A stretch of DNA of 64,000 nt, taken from positions 682,001 through 746,000 of the forward strand of contig NZ_JACBZU010000002.1 in the NCBI RefSeq assembly GCF_013407935.1. The letters run 5' to 3'. Below the pieces are notes generated by a model. That model was not told where the DNA came from. It saw only the letters and a program-made list of their open reading frames with translations, and did not search any database. The stretch comes from Allomuricauda sp. ARW1Y1. GTDB taxonomy: Bacteria; Bacteroidota; Bacteroidia; Flavobacteriales; Flavobacteriaceae. Positions within the stretch are counted from its first letter, which is position 1. Each line of letters opens with the position of its first letter. Shown in pieces: positions 1 to 8,870 of this stretch. The position numbers and the translations under genes are program-made.

Positions 1-486
1 AATCTGGCAAGTCGCAGTGCCCGTGGCTACAGTAATCGCTCCAATGTGCGGAGAACGGTAAGTGCCGATGCCTTGGCCAGAAACCGCAATTACAGAACCA
101 GTAGAAGTACACGAACATCGCCCGGCTACAATAGAAGTTCAAGATCATATAATAATAGGTACGGAACATCGCCTTCCACTAGAAGCAACCGAAGCTATAA
201 TGGCAGTAATGCGACCCGAAGCTATAACAGAAGTTCCGGAACACGGTCTTCGAGAGGCTACTCGCCCAGCAGAAGCTACAATCGTTCTTCGAGCGGTGCG
301 AGCTCCCGAAGCTATCGTAGCAGTGGATACTCTAGGAGCAGTAGGTCTAGCGGAAGCTACCGTAGCTCTGGAAGCAGCTCTAGAAGTTCCGGCGTTAGCA
401 GATCATCAGGAGGTTCACGTTCCTCTGGAGGAGCCTCACGTTCTTCTGGCGGTAGTAGAGGCGGACGCGGTGGCGGAAGACCATAA
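1..486 (+). CDS. Ser/Arg/Gly-rich low-complexity protein, 3' part
   Basis: The reading frame is open from the first base of the window, so only the last 161 codons are seen and the true start lies upstream; the GTG at 46 is just an internal codon. The visible part is strongly biased to Ser, Arg, Tyr, Asn and Gly, with irregular repeats of the kind RSSG, SRSY and RSYN and a Gly/Arg tail (GGRGGGRP). It is very basic and probably disordered. I recognise no domain. It ends 39 bases before the FadL-type barrel gene on the same strand, so the two are probably cotranscribed. A long second open frame over the same bases is a shadow created by the compositional bias. The N-terminal part, outside the window, would decide the family. 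Confidence 0.7.
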   Translation, partial: NLASRSARGYSNRSNVRRTVSADALARNRNYRTSRSTRTSPGYNRSSRSYNNRYGTSPSTRSNRSYNGSNATRSYNRSSGTRSSRGYSPSRSYNRSSSGASSRSYRSSGYSRSSRSSGSYRSSGSSSRSSGVSRSSGGSRSSGGASRSSGGSRGGRGGGRP

Positions 487-525
487 TCATTCCATAAATT
501 TATCGATTAATCTAAATCACAAGAA

Positions 526-2028
526 ATGAAAAGAATCTCAACTTTCATCATGGTATTGGCATGCACTTTTGCAAGCGCACAAACCATTGATGACGTGGTA
601 CGCTATAGCACCGAGAACCTACAGGGAACCGCAAGGTTTCAGGCTATGGGCGGGGCGTTTGGAGCCTTAGGTGGCGATTTGTCCGCCCTTAACGTGAACC
701 CAGCAGGTTCAGCCGTGTTCAACTTTAGTGAAATCAGCATTACAGGTTCCAACTATCATAGGAACAATGATGCCCTATACGGTGGTACCCTAACCAACAC
801 CACGGATAATTCCTTGGAATTTAATCAGGTTGGGGGTGTACTTGTATTTAATTCGTCCAACGATAGCCCTTGGAAAAAAATAGCATTGGCCTTTAATTAT
901 GATTTGGCACGAAATTTTGACAACACCTATTTTGCATCGGGTAGTACCGCTGTTGGTGTCGATAATTACTTTCTCAACTTTGCACAAGGCGAACCATTGG
1001 GTCCCTTGCGCACACAGGAAGGTGAATTTGTGGAAGATGCTTATCTGGATATCGGAGCCAATTTAGGGTACTCCGCCCAGCAGGCTTTCTTGGGCTTCCA
1101 AGCGGGTATCATTGAACCCGTAGATGATGTCGACCAAAACACAGACTACTTCTCCAATGCCCAATATGGAACGGTTAATCAGCGGTATCAACAGAGCACC
1201 TCTGGATTCAACAGTAAATTCACGGCCAATTTTGCCACTCAATATGAAGACAATTTGTACTTGGGAGCCTCATTAAATTTTCACAATGTACTCTATGAAA
1301 GAGTTAGCCTTTTGGACGAACAAGGTTACGATGCAGATTCCCCCATACAGACCATTGCGTTTGACAACCTCCTACGTACAGAGGGAAATGGATTCTCCTT
1401 TAGCCTGGGCGCGATTGCAAAATTGAATCAAACCGTACGAGTGGGTGCCAGTTATCAATCCCCTACTTGGTATAGGCTTGCAGACGACACCTCGCAGCGC
1501 ATCAATTCCAATTTAGCGGTCCCGGACATCGACTTTATAAATTTCAACATTGTGAATTTGTATGAAGAATATCGCATAAAGACTCCTGAAAAATATACGG
1601 GAAGTTTGGCTTTGGTATTTGGTCAGGATGGCTTGATAAGCTTTGACTATTCCTATCAAGATATGTCCAAAGCTGAACTGCGACCTACTTCCGACCCAAG
1701 CTTTGCCGATGAAAACGAATTCATAGGCAACACCTTGGGAGCGGTGAATGCATTCCGTTTGGGTGGGGAATACCGAATTGAGCAGGTAAGCCTTAGAGCT
1801 GGTTACCGGTATGAGCAAAGCCCTTATGAGGATACTGATTTTGTGGGCGACCTTAACGGATTTTCAGCAGGTATTGGTTATACCTTTGGTGCCAACCGTT
1901 TGGATTTGGCCTATAGCCGCACTGAGCAGGATACCAATTCCTTCTTTTTTGATGGTGGTGTGGACAGTGCCGCCCTCATTAATCGTGTAAACACGAATAT
2001 TGCCTTGGGCTATACCTTTAAATTCTAG
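526..2028 (+). CDS. Outer-membrane transport protein, OMPP1/FadL/TodX family
   Basis: A 500-residue precursor with a clear signal peptide (about residues 1-18, cut after ASAQ). The sequence then shows alternating beta-strand character and ends in a Phe-terminated strand (LGYTFKF), as expected for BAM-inserted barrels. Near the N-terminus it has the TARFQAMGGAFGALGGDLSA segment followed by NPAG, typical of the FadL/OMPP1 group (often labelled hemin receptor in flavobacteria). Members import hydrophobic compounds across the outer membrane; the substrate here cannot be inferred. The gene follows the Ser/Arg-rich gene by 39 bases and is closed by a strong hairpin terminator 22 bases after its stop. 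Family call is fairly secure, substrate unknown. Confidence 0.85.
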   Translation: MKRISTFIMVLACTFASAQTIDDVVRYSTENLQGTARFQAMGGAFGALGGDLSALNVNPAGSAVFNFSEISITGSNYHRNNDALYGGTLTNTTDNSLEFNQVGGVLVFNSSNDSPWKKIALAFNYDLARNFDNTYFASGSTAVGVDNYFLNFAQGEPLGPLRTQEGEFVEDAYLDIGANLGYSAQQAFLGFQAGIIEPVDDVDQNTDYFSNAQYGTVNQRYQQSTSGFNSKFTANFATQYEDNLYLGASLNFHNVLYERVSLLDEQGYDADSPIQTIAFDNLLRTEGNGFSFSLGAIAKLNQTVRVGASYQSPTWYRLADDTSQRINSNLAVPDIDFINFNIVNLYEEYRIKTPEKYTGSLALVFGQDGLISFDYSYQDMSKAELRPTSDPSFADENEFIGNTLGAVNAFRLGGEYRIEQVSLRAGYRYEQSPYEDTDFVGDLNGFSAGIGYTFGANRLDLAYSRTEQDTNSFFFDGGVDSAALINRVNTNIALGYTFKF

Positions 2029-2049
2029 AAAAAGAAAATATAATGCGAT

Positions 2050-2078
2050 AAGGTCGGAAGAAATTCCGGCCTTTTTTT
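2050..2078 (+). terminator. Rho-independent terminator of the OMPP1-type gene
   Basis: A 10-bp stem (2050-2059 with 2064-2073, one G-U pair) closed by a GAAA tetraloop and followed by a run of T. The T-run lies only on the plus-strand side, so it mainly stops the plus-strand transcript. It ends three bases before the stop codon of the converging minus-strand gene. Confidence 0.9.
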
Positions 2079-2080
2079 AT

Positions 2081-3523
2081 CTATCGTACCAGCGAAAAAT
2101 GTCTTCGCACGGACCTGGCAACAATAACATTTTCATCGTTGCGCTCATATTCCAGTCGGAACCAATAGTCGGATGAAGGCATATCCCTTCCATTAAAGGT
2201 ACCGTCCCAACCGATGTTTACATCAATCTGCTTAAGCAACTTTCCGTAACGGTCGAAAATATACACCACAGGATTGCCCAACTCCTCTACCCCATACACG
2301 GTCCAATTATCGTGGGCACCATCACTATTGGGCGTAAAAAATTTGGGATAGCCAACGACCAAAAATTCGATAGGTTCAGTGGTCCCACAGCCATTCTTAT
2401 CGTTGATGACCACAGTGTTTATTCCAGGGGGCACATCCAAAAACACAGGGTCGTCCTGATATTCCCCTCCGTTGATGGCATATTCATAATTTCCGTCTCC
2501 TACGGGAACAATTTCAATATTATAAGGGTCCGTCTGGTCGCTGTTGACCAAATCGTCGATGACCCGAACCTCATCCAATTCGGGAGTACCGTAAAAGGTA
2601 ATCAATACATCGTCCGTTATAATGGTGGCCTGATTGGTTTCAATGGAAACAAAATAACGTCCCGAATTAGGACTTGAAACGGTCAACTCGGTTTCCGTAG
2701 CTCCATTCGCCAAAATTTGGTCGATAACACCGTCATCATCAAAATCAACACTCCAAGTAACATTGGCGATATTGGGACCAGCAGGTGAATTAAGGGCAGA
2801 TAAAACAATATCCGGGTCGCCTTCGCAGGCAACGATATCAAAGCCTAAAAACTCATCGCGCAAACTACAGTCCAGTGCCGTATTTTGGTCTTCATCCACA
2901 GAAGTTCCCGTAAATGTGAGGATAAAGTCCTCCGGTTCATCATCAAAATTGGTATTGTAATTGTTGATGTAGAGGTAGTAGATTTCACCTTGTCTTACAT
3001 TTAGCCATTCATCATAGGTGTTTTGACTCCCTTTTACGAACGGGGCTCCTTCCCTGCCATTTACGGGATTGACTCCAATCCCCGTGAACCCTGTTTCGTT
3101 GTATTCGTAATTGCAGCGAATGGGCTGTGCAGTCCCATCCCCAACTATGGTGCAAAAATTCTCATTGGAAGTTTCATCAAAAGGACCGTATAACGCAAAA
3201 TCCCATTCGGCGGTAATTGGACTTCCCGGGGTAACCGGAAGGGCCTCTATGTCAAAACCGATTTGTCCGTCGGTGCCAGCCCTAAACACATACCAAGCGG
3301 TGTTGTTTTCGATATTGGCCGAACTTACACTTCCCTTTTCCAAGCAGCCCGTCTGGGTGATGACCTCAGGGTCGAAATCGTCAATATCCCCCCCTCCGTC
3401 CGTGGTTCCCAAAATGGGAGCATCGGCACAAACAGGAATCGCTGTTCTACAATCTGGGGAGTTTTGCGCGCTGACCAACTGGCATACAAGAAAAAAACAG
3501 ATAGCGCTGAATAGAGCTCTCAT
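2081..3523 (-). CDS. Secreted protein with type B T9SS C-terminal sorting domain
   Basis: 480 residues. There is a signal peptide (about residues 1-19, ending VSAQ), then a Cys-containing N-terminal region (CRTAIPVC) and a beta-sandwich rich in Asp and aromatic residues. An Ig-like stretch follows, then a C-terminal domain of about 90 residues opening with FFTPNSDGAHDNWTV, with IFDRYGKLL and GWDGTFNG, and ending HFSLVR. That last domain is the gliding-motility-associated/type B sorting domain used by the type IX secretion system to export and anchor proteins at the cell surface. The gene is a tandem paralogue of the next gene upstream: same N-terminal pattern (AIPxC, SAWYxFR-like) and same C-terminal domain. 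No enzymatic motif is visible; surface adhesion or binding is a reasonable guess only. Confidence 0.88.
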   Translation of the reverse strand: MRALFSAICFFLVCQLVSAQNSPDCRTAIPVCADAPILGTTDGGGDIDDFDPEVITQTGCLEKGSVSSANIENNTAWYVFRAGTDGQIGFDIEALPVTPGSPITAEWDFALYGPFDETSNENFCTIVGDGTAQPIRCNYEYNETGFTGIGVNPVNGREGAPFVKGSQNTYDEWLNVRQGEIYYLYINNYNTNFDDEPEDFILTFTGTSVDEDQNTALDCSLRDEFLGFDIVACEGDPDIVLSALNSPAGPNIANVTWSVDFDDDGVIDQILANGATETELTVSSPNSGRYFVSIETNQATIITDDVLITFYGTPELDEVRVIDDLVNSDQTDPYNIEIVPVGDGNYEYAINGGEYQDDPVFLDVPPGINTVVINDKNGCGTTEPIEFLVVGYPKFFTPNSDGAHDNWTVYGVEELGNPVVYIFDRYGKLLKQIDVNIGWDGTFNGRDMPSSDYWFRLEYERNDENVIVARSVRRHFSLVR

Positions 3524-3607
3524 AGAATTTTGGGGCTATTGATTATGCTGCTTATTAGCAGTATAACTCGCTAACCTACGGTTTTAGTATACGGTCATCG
3601 AAGAAAT

Positions 3608-3631
3608 TTACCGTTAATCGACAAACGGTAA
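3608..3631 (-). terminator. Hairpin after the second T9SS gene (weak terminator)
   Basis: A perfect 8-bp inverted repeat (3608-3615 with 3624-3631) sits just beyond the stop codon of the minus-strand gene ending at 3639. Only a short T-stretch follows on the minus strand, so it may stabilise the 3' end or act as a weak terminator. It lies between the two tandem paralogues. Confidence 0.4.
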
Positions 3632-3638
3632 CACTTAG

Positions 3639-5441
3639 CTATCGCCTTAAGGAAAAATGGCTTTGCAAATATTTGGCAACGGTACGGTTACCATCTGCAT
3701 CAATGTAGGACAATTTGAACCAATAATCGGTTGATGGCAGCGGCTTACCTTGAAAATTGCCATCCCAACCTGCATCAAACTCGTTCATCTGCTTGATGAG
3801 TTTACCATAGCGGTCATAAATGGTAACAATAGGAGAGTTTAAAGTAGAAAGTCCCTCAATCTGCCAAGTCTCATTGAGAACATCGCCATTGGGCGAAAAA
3901 GCGGAAAGAAAGCCCACGACCACAATTTCTTCTTCTACCTCACCACAGCCATACAGGTCTCGCATGCGTACCGTATGCAAACCGGGAGGAACACCTTGGA
4001 ACACATTGCTGCTTTGAAAATCTGTACCATCCAGGCTAAATTCATACGTTCCATCACTCTCCGTATTGATGGTAACCGAATTATTGACGCTCATATCGGC
4101 TATATCGATACTGGAGATTTGGGGCATGGTCGATATCTCGACCACCACCGTTCTGGTAGCCTCACAAACAATTCCATTGGATTGATGGGTTGCCGTTAAG
4201 ACATATTCTCCTGCTCCGGATACCAAAATGGACGGGGTTTGCTCTCCCGAACTCCATTGGTAGGTGTAGTCAGCATTGGGCTGCGTTTCCCCGATTTCCA
4301 GGGTTCCGACGGCTTCACAGATGACAACCTGCTCATCAAAAGTTAAAACTGGAGTGGTTATGGCGTTGATGGCAAAGCTTTGGGAGGCATCGTAGCAATC
4401 TGGGTTTGCCAAGGAGGTTGTCCTTACGTAAATGGTTTCCGAGCCAGCGGACAGCAAATGATTCCGATCTAGAGGGGCTACGCCAGCATTCGCATCGGCC
4501 TGGGTACCATGATAACTCACGATAACAGCATCAGCATCCATTCCTCCAATAGCTTCTGCATTTTTGACATTCAAATCAAAGGTCATGTCCGGTTCAAAAC
4601 AGAGGGTCTCATCTGTCAACATCCCTGTAACCGGTACTTCATTAAATCCGACTTGGACATCACTTACTATATTTTCTGCTGAAGTAAGGACCACAACGCG
4701 GTACGTGCCCGAATCCGGAACGGTATACGTAGCACCAGCAGCACCTGATATCAACTGAAAGCCAGTCCCACCATCACGATACCACTCGTAACCCGAAGCT
4801 CCAGAAGTTGTGGCATCCAAGACTACGGTTTCTACTTCGCAAACGGTAATGGGCGGACCCAACAAATTGCTGACAATGGAACAATCCAAAGCACTGTTGG
4901 GATAATCTACCCATACGTTTCCGGTGAACTGAATGGAAAAACCAGAATTGATATTGCTAAAATTATTGATAAAGAGATAATAATCCTCCCCAGCCTCTAC
5001 CTGTAGCCAGTCTTCATAGTGTACGGAATCTTCATCGCCCGTAGGGTCCTCTCCCACCCCAATAAAACTGGTATTCTCGCTATTGTCGAAAAAATTACAT
5101 CGAACGGGATCACCCAAATTGTTGCAATCGGTAGCACGGTAGAGCGCAAAATCCCAATCCTCGTTGCTATTATGCCCAATATTAAAGCCCAATTGACCAG
5201 CTTCGGCCGTTCTAAAACGGTACCAAGCCGAATTGGATTCTATGGCTCCTGTGGTGGTCTGCTCCAAGCAACCGCTGGAGGAGGCGCCATTGAAGTCATC
5301 GGTACCAAAACCATTGGTCCCGCCATTAATTGGGGTATTGCTGCAAATGGGAATGGCCTGGGAGCAATCTTGGGCCACCTGCCCTTGTGCAGTTTGCCAG
5401 AACAGTAAAAACAATAAGGTCCTTAAAATAGGTTTCCACAT
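3639..5441 (-). CDS. Secreted protein with type B T9SS C-terminal sorting domain (tandem paralogue)
   Basis: 600 residues. Signal peptide about residues 1-20 (ending GQVAQ), an N-terminal domain beginning DCSQAIPICSNTPI and containing ESNSAWYRFRTAEAG, and Ig-like repeats around residues 190-470 including the YQWSSGEQTPSILV segment. The type B C-terminal domain starts at LSAFSPNGDVLNETW, contains IYDRYGKLI and GWDGNFQGKPLP, and ends SHFSLRR. The protein is therefore a T9SS cargo displayed on or released from the cell surface. It is the longer partner of the downstream gene; the extra length is in the middle Ig-like part. The start is an ATG with no better upstream choice. It is divergent from folE, whose start lies 133 bases away. 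Confidence 0.88.
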   Translation of the reverse strand: MWKPILRTLLFLLFWQTAQGQVAQDCSQAIPICSNTPINGGTNGFGTDDFNGASSSGCLEQTTTGAIESNSAWYRFRTAEAGQLGFNIGHNSNEDWDFALYRATDCNNLGDPVRCNFFDNSENTSFIGVGEDPTGDEDSVHYEDWLQVEAGEDYYLFINNFSNINSGFSIQFTGNVWVDYPNSALDCSIVSNLLGPPITVCEVETVVLDATTSGASGYEWYRDGGTGFQLISGAAGATYTVPDSGTYRVVVLTSAENIVSDVQVGFNEVPVTGMLTDETLCFEPDMTFDLNVKNAEAIGGMDADAVIVSYHGTQADANAGVAPLDRNHLLSAGSETIYVRTTSLANPDCYDASQSFAINAITTPVLTFDEQVVICEAVGTLEIGETQPNADYTYQWSSGEQTPSILVSGAGEYVLTATHQSNGIVCEATRTVVVEISTMPQISSIDIADMSVNNSVTINTESDGTYEFSLDGTDFQSSNVFQGVPPGLHTVRMRDLYGCGEVEEEIVVVGFLSAFSPNGDVLNETWQIEGLSTLNSPIVTIYDRYGKLIKQMNEFDAGWDGNFQGKPLPSTDYWFKLSYIDADGNRTVAKYLQSHFSLRR

Positions 5442-5547
5442 AAAAGACTGTAGGTTTGGGCATTATAAAGGTACCGCACGCCTTGCCTTAACAATAATTT
5501 ATGTTGTCAAACCCCAGATACCAGATGTTAAATCGTTCATTAATGTA

Positions 5548-5555
5548 TATCTTTG
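5548..5555 (+). promoter_or_regulatory. Probable -7 box of folE
   Basis: TATCTTTG matches the Bacteroidota -7 consensus TAnnTTTG and lies 19 bases before the chosen folE ATG. No clear -33 TTTG was found at normal spacing, so support is partial. Its position argues against the longer upstream in-frame start at 5233. Confidence 0.5.
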
Positions 5556-5574
5556 CCCTCCACAAGCAGTACCT

Positions 5575-6255
5575 ATGAAATTAGAGCAGGCATTGGAAGA
5601 ACAATATGAAGAAAGAGGGAACGACCACGTAGGTTCCTCATCGGATACCCCTTTACGAGAGGATGCTTTTGTATTGAGCGACGAAGAAAAAATCGAAAGA
5701 ATACAAAAAAGCGTCAGGGAAATTATGCTTACGCTGGGTCTTGACCTAGATGATGACAGTTTGAAAGGTACCCCAAAACGGGTGGCCAAAATGTACGTAC
5801 AGGAAATTTTTGGAGGATTGCATCCGGACAGAAAACCAAAATCGTCCACTTTTGACAATAAGTACAAGTATGGCGAAATGTTGGTCGAAAAAAATATCGT
5901 AGTGTATTCCACCTGCGAACACCACTTGTTGCCCATTGTTGGGCGGGCGCATATTGCCTACATCTCCAACGGGACCGTTGTGGGGCTTTCCAAAATGAAC
6001 CGAATTGTGGATTATTTTGCCAAGCGTCCACAGGTGCAAGAGCGAATGAACATCCAAATCGTCAAGGAGCTTCAAAAAGTGTTGGGCACAGAAGACGTGG
6101 CCTGCGTTATCGATGCAAAACACCTTTGTGTCAACTCCAGGGGCATCCGCGATATCGATAGTAGCACCGTAACCGCAGAGTATGGCGGCAAATTCAAGGA
6201 AGAAGCCACAAGAAGGGAATTTTTGGACTACATCAATCTGGATACCGAATTTTAA
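5575..6255 (+). CDS. folE: GTP cyclohydrolase I
   Basis: 226 residues from the ATG at 5575. The enzyme converts GTP to 7,8-dihydroneopterin triphosphate, the first step of tetrahydrofolate/pterin synthesis, in the cytoplasm. The family zinc-site pattern is visible: Cys114 in STCEHHLLP with His116/His117, and Cys185 in KHLCVNSRG. The GTPKRVAKMY helix and QVQERM motif are also present. The HLCVNSRG loop differs from the common HLCMTMRG form. The open frame extends back to 5233, but that part overlaps the divergent T9SS gene and precedes a -7 box, so I reject it. cysS follows after 15 bases, suggesting one transcript. Confidence 0.96.
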   Translation: MKLEQALEEQYEERGNDHVGSSSDTPLREDAFVLSDEEKIERIQKSVREIMLTLGLDLDDDSLKGTPKRVAKMYVQEIFGGLHPDRKPKSSTFDNKYKYGEMLVEKNIVVYSTCEHHLLPIVGRAHIAYISNGTVVGLSKMNRIVDYFAKRPQVQERMNIQIVKELQKVLGTEDVACVIDAKHLCVNSRGIRDIDSSTVTAEYGGKFKEEATRREFLDYINLDTEF

Positions 6256-6270
6256 ACACCAACCGTTTAA

Positions 6271-7752
6271 ATGCAATTGTATAAAGACCAAACCTTACGC
6301 ATCCATAACTCGCTTACCGGAAAAAAAGACGTGTTCCAGCCCATAAACGAAGGCCACGTAGGCATGTATGTTTGTGGTCCAACGGTATACAGCAATGTGC
6401 ACTTGGGGAACTGTCGCACCTTCATGTCCTTCGACATGATTTTTCGGTATTTCAAGCATTTGGGATACAAAGTCCGTTATGTTCGGAACATCACCGATGC
6501 CGGACATTTGGAAAACGATGCGGATGAGGGTGAGGACAAAATTGCAAAAAAGGCCAAATTGGAGCAGATTGAACCCATGGAGGTAGTGCAACGCTACACG
6601 GTGGATTTTCACAATACCTTGCAGTTGTTCAACCTGTTGCCACCAAGTATTGAGCCTACCGCTACGGGACACATCATAGAGCAGATAGAAATTATCAAGG
6701 ATATTCTTGAAAAAGGCTATGCCTACGAAGCCAACGGTTCGGTCTATTTTGATGTGATCAAGTTCAACAAAGATCACGATTACGGAAAATTGAGCGGCAG
6801 AAAGTTGGAAGATATGATCACCAACACCCGCGAGCTTACCGCCCAGGACGAAAAAAGAAACCCACAGGATTTTGCGCTTTGGAAAAAAGCCGAGCCACAG
6901 CACATCATGCGCTGGCCGTCCCCTTGGGGCGATGGTTTTCCCGGTTGGCACTTGGAATGCACGGCCATGAGCACCAAATATCTAGGCGAAACCTTCGATA
7001 TCCATGGCGGCGGAATGGACCTTAAGTTTCCGCATCATGAATGCGAAATAGCCCAGGCAGAGGCCAGCACTGGCAAATCGCCCGTAAACTATTGGATGCA
7101 TGCCAATATGCTGACCTTGAACGGCAAAAAAATGTCCAAATCCACGGACAACAATATTTATCCTGCGGAAATCTTCAGTGGTAACAACAACATTTTAAGC
7201 AAGCCCTACACCCCTGCAGTGGTTCGTTTTTTTATGATGCAGGCCCATTATACCAGCATTTTAGATCTTAGCGATGAAGCCTTGCAAGCTTCGGAAAAGG
7301 GCTATAACCGCTTGATGGACGCCTTGGACAGTATCGATACTTTAAAAACAGGGGCGAAATCGGATTTTGACGTAACCGTATGGAAGCAGAAATGCTATGA
7401 TGCCATGAATGACGATTTTAATACCCCGATACTAATCGCTCATTTGTTCGAGGCCGTGAAGCACATCAACCTTATCAAAGAGGACAAGGAAACCCTTTCT
7501 GCCGAAGACAAGGAGGAATTGAAGAAATCATTGGAGGCCTTTGTTTACGACGTACTGGGCATAGAAAATCAATCCATGGCGAAAGATGACTCCAACACCT
7601 TGAACGGTGTCATGGAATTGTTGATCGATATCCGGAACGAAGCTCGTGCGAAAAAGGATTTTGCCACCTCCGATAAAATCCGAGATCAACTGGTCGCCTT
7701 GGGAATTCAGATTAAGGATGGCAAGGACGGGACGACCTTCAGCGTTAATTAG
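6271..7752 (+). CDS. cysS: Cysteinyl-tRNA synthetase
   Basis: 493 residues; charges tRNA-Cys with cysteine in the cytoplasm. Class I signatures are visible: the HIGH-like HLGN at residues 44-47 after CGPTVYSNV, and KMSKS at 287-291. The zinc ligands expected for CysRS are present at Cys35, Cys230 and His255 (HHECE). The C-terminal helical anticodon-binding region includes the [15 protein letters not shown] segment. Length is normal for the family. It lies 15 bases after folE and overlaps the converging AraC-family gene by four bases at the stop codons (7749-7752). Confidence 0.97.
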   Translation: MQLYKDQTLRIHNSLTGKKDVFQPINEGHVGMYVCGPTVYSNVHLGNCRTFMSFDMIFRYFKHLGYKVRYVRNITDAGHLENDADEGEDKIAKKAKLEQIEPMEVVQRYTVDFHNTLQLFNLLPPSIEPTATGHIIEQIEIIKDILEKGYAYEANGSVYFDVIKFNKDHDYGKLSGRKLEDMITNTRELTAQDEKRNPQDFALWKKAEPQHIMRWPSPWGDGFPGWHLECTAMSTKYLGETFDIHGGGMDLKFPHHECEIAQAEASTGKSPVNYWMHANMLTLNGKKMSKSTDNNIYPAEIFSGNNNILSKPYTPAVVRFFMMQAHYTSILDLSDEALQASEKGYNRLMDALDSIDTLKTGAKSDFDVTVWKQKCYDAMNDDFNTPILIAHLFEAVKHINLIKEDKETLSAEDKEELKKSLEAFVYDVLGIENQSMAKDDSNTLNGVMELLIDIRNEARAKKDFATSDKIRDQLVALGIQIKDGKDGTTFSVN

Positions 7753-8660
7753 GCGTTTTTCATAAATTTTGACTGGTACTCTCCGGGCGAAACATGGATT
7801 TTTCGTTTGAACAACCGGTTGAAATAGGAACGGTTCTCGAAACCGCATTCCAGATAGATCTCCTTTATTTTTTTATCAGGGTCCTTCAATAACTTGATGG
7901 CCATTTTAATGCGCTCACTATTGATGTAGTCAATGGGTGTAATTCCCAACTCCTCCTTAAAGGTTTTATGAAAATGGGATTCGCTCATGCAGGCTCTTTT
8001 GCTCAGGTCACTTACGGATATCGGTTCGTGCAAGTGATTGGCAATATACTCCACCACATAGGCCAAGCGATTGTTGGAGCTCAACTTGGATGCATTTTGG
8101 GTATAGTTTTCACGTCGGTTGCCCTGCAAAATGCGGATGATCAACTCTTGGAGCATGTTATCCACGAAAAAGTCCTTGGAAGGGTGGTTTTCGGTAAATA
8201 AGTACAAAAGCCGCTGAATAATTCCATAAATGCTGGCATCGTTGGTAAAGTGGTAGTTGTAATCCATCAAGGCCCATTCGGAGCCATCATGCTTTGGCAT
8301 GGATTCATTCATTAGGTTGATGACCTTATTGATTTTTTCATCAGAAATCGCCATGGCGAGACAACGGGTCGGATTCTCTTGGTTGGCCTCGGGGAAATCG
8401 ATACACATTACTTCGTTAGAGGGCAAGATCAGGGATTCACCTGGCAAAAAATCAAAAGAATTCTTGTCGCGCAAGTGCATGACCTTTTTTCCGATCAACA
8501 TGGAAGCCAACACGGGTTGGTCAAATTGCAGCAATACCTTTTCTGCCTGCAAATGCGTTTCAAAAACATGCATGGCAGCATTGTTCAGCGTGTAGGACGT
8601 TTGGTTTTCTACCAAATGCTCCAATTTTCTTTCCTTAAAAAATCGTTCGGATAACTGCAT
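7749..8660 (-). CDS. AraC-family transcriptional regulator
   Basis: 303 residues. The N-terminal part (about 1-180) resembles the AraC-type regulator N-terminal ligand domain (PF06719 type), and the C-terminal 100 residues carry two helix-turn-helix motifs. The first is around [20 protein letters not shown]; the second contains [19 protein letters not shown], followed by SPGEYQ. It is divergent from the aldehyde dehydrogenase/DUF779 pair across a 210-base gap, a layout also seen for acetaldehyde/alcohol responsive operons, so it probably regulates that pair. The inducer is not known from sequence; an aldehyde or alcohol is a guess from context. Confidence 0.9.
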   Translation of the reverse strand: MQLSERFFKERKLEHLVENQTSYTLNNAAMHVFETHLQAEKVLLQFDQPVLASMLIGKKVMHLRDKNSFDFLPGESLILPSNEVMCIDFPEANQENPTRCLAMAISDEKINKVINLMNESMPKHDGSEWALMDYNYHFTNDASIYGIIQRLLYLFTENHPSKDFFVDNMLQELIIRILQGNRRENYTQNASKLSSNNRLAYVVEYIANHLHEPISVSDLSKRACMSESHFHKTFKEELGITPIDYINSERIKMAIKLLKDPDKKIKEIYLECGFENRSYFNRLFKRKIHVSPGEYQSKFMKNA

Positions 8661-8819
8661 ACCCAGTGTTTACTCCTTAATATTTTAAACAAAAACTTAT
8701 TAAATATAAAAAATACAATGGTGTTTTTTGTTAAAAATATAAATTCAAAGAGGATTGGTCATGTCATTAATAGAATACGTCAGATGTACAGCGCTCAAAA
8801 TCAATACTTTTAGAATCAG

Positions 8820-8834
8820 TCACTTAAAAAGTGA
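8820..8834. promoter_or_regulatory. Inverted repeat in the araC/aldehyde dehydrogenase gap
   Basis: TCACTT-AAA-AAGTGA is a perfect 6-bp inverted repeat with a 3-base spacer, 36 bases before the aldehyde dehydrogenase ATG. It follows a near -7 box, TACTTTTA at 8804-8811. It could be an operator or a 5' UTR hairpin. AraC-type sites are more often direct repeats, so the assignment is tentative. Confidence 0.35.
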
Positions 8835-8870
8835 TGGTGCACATAACAATTAACTAAAACAACGTGTATT

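Noticed and set aside
62..529. A second long plus-strand frame over the Ser/Arg-rich gene
   Set aside because: It arises from the repetitive AGC/CGA composition; the in-frame partner is open to the window edge and ends well, while this one overlaps the start of the barrel gene.
5233..5574. N-terminal extension of folE
   Set aside because: It overlaps the divergent T9SS gene, lacks similarity to FolE, and the -7 box at 5548-5555 lies inside it.
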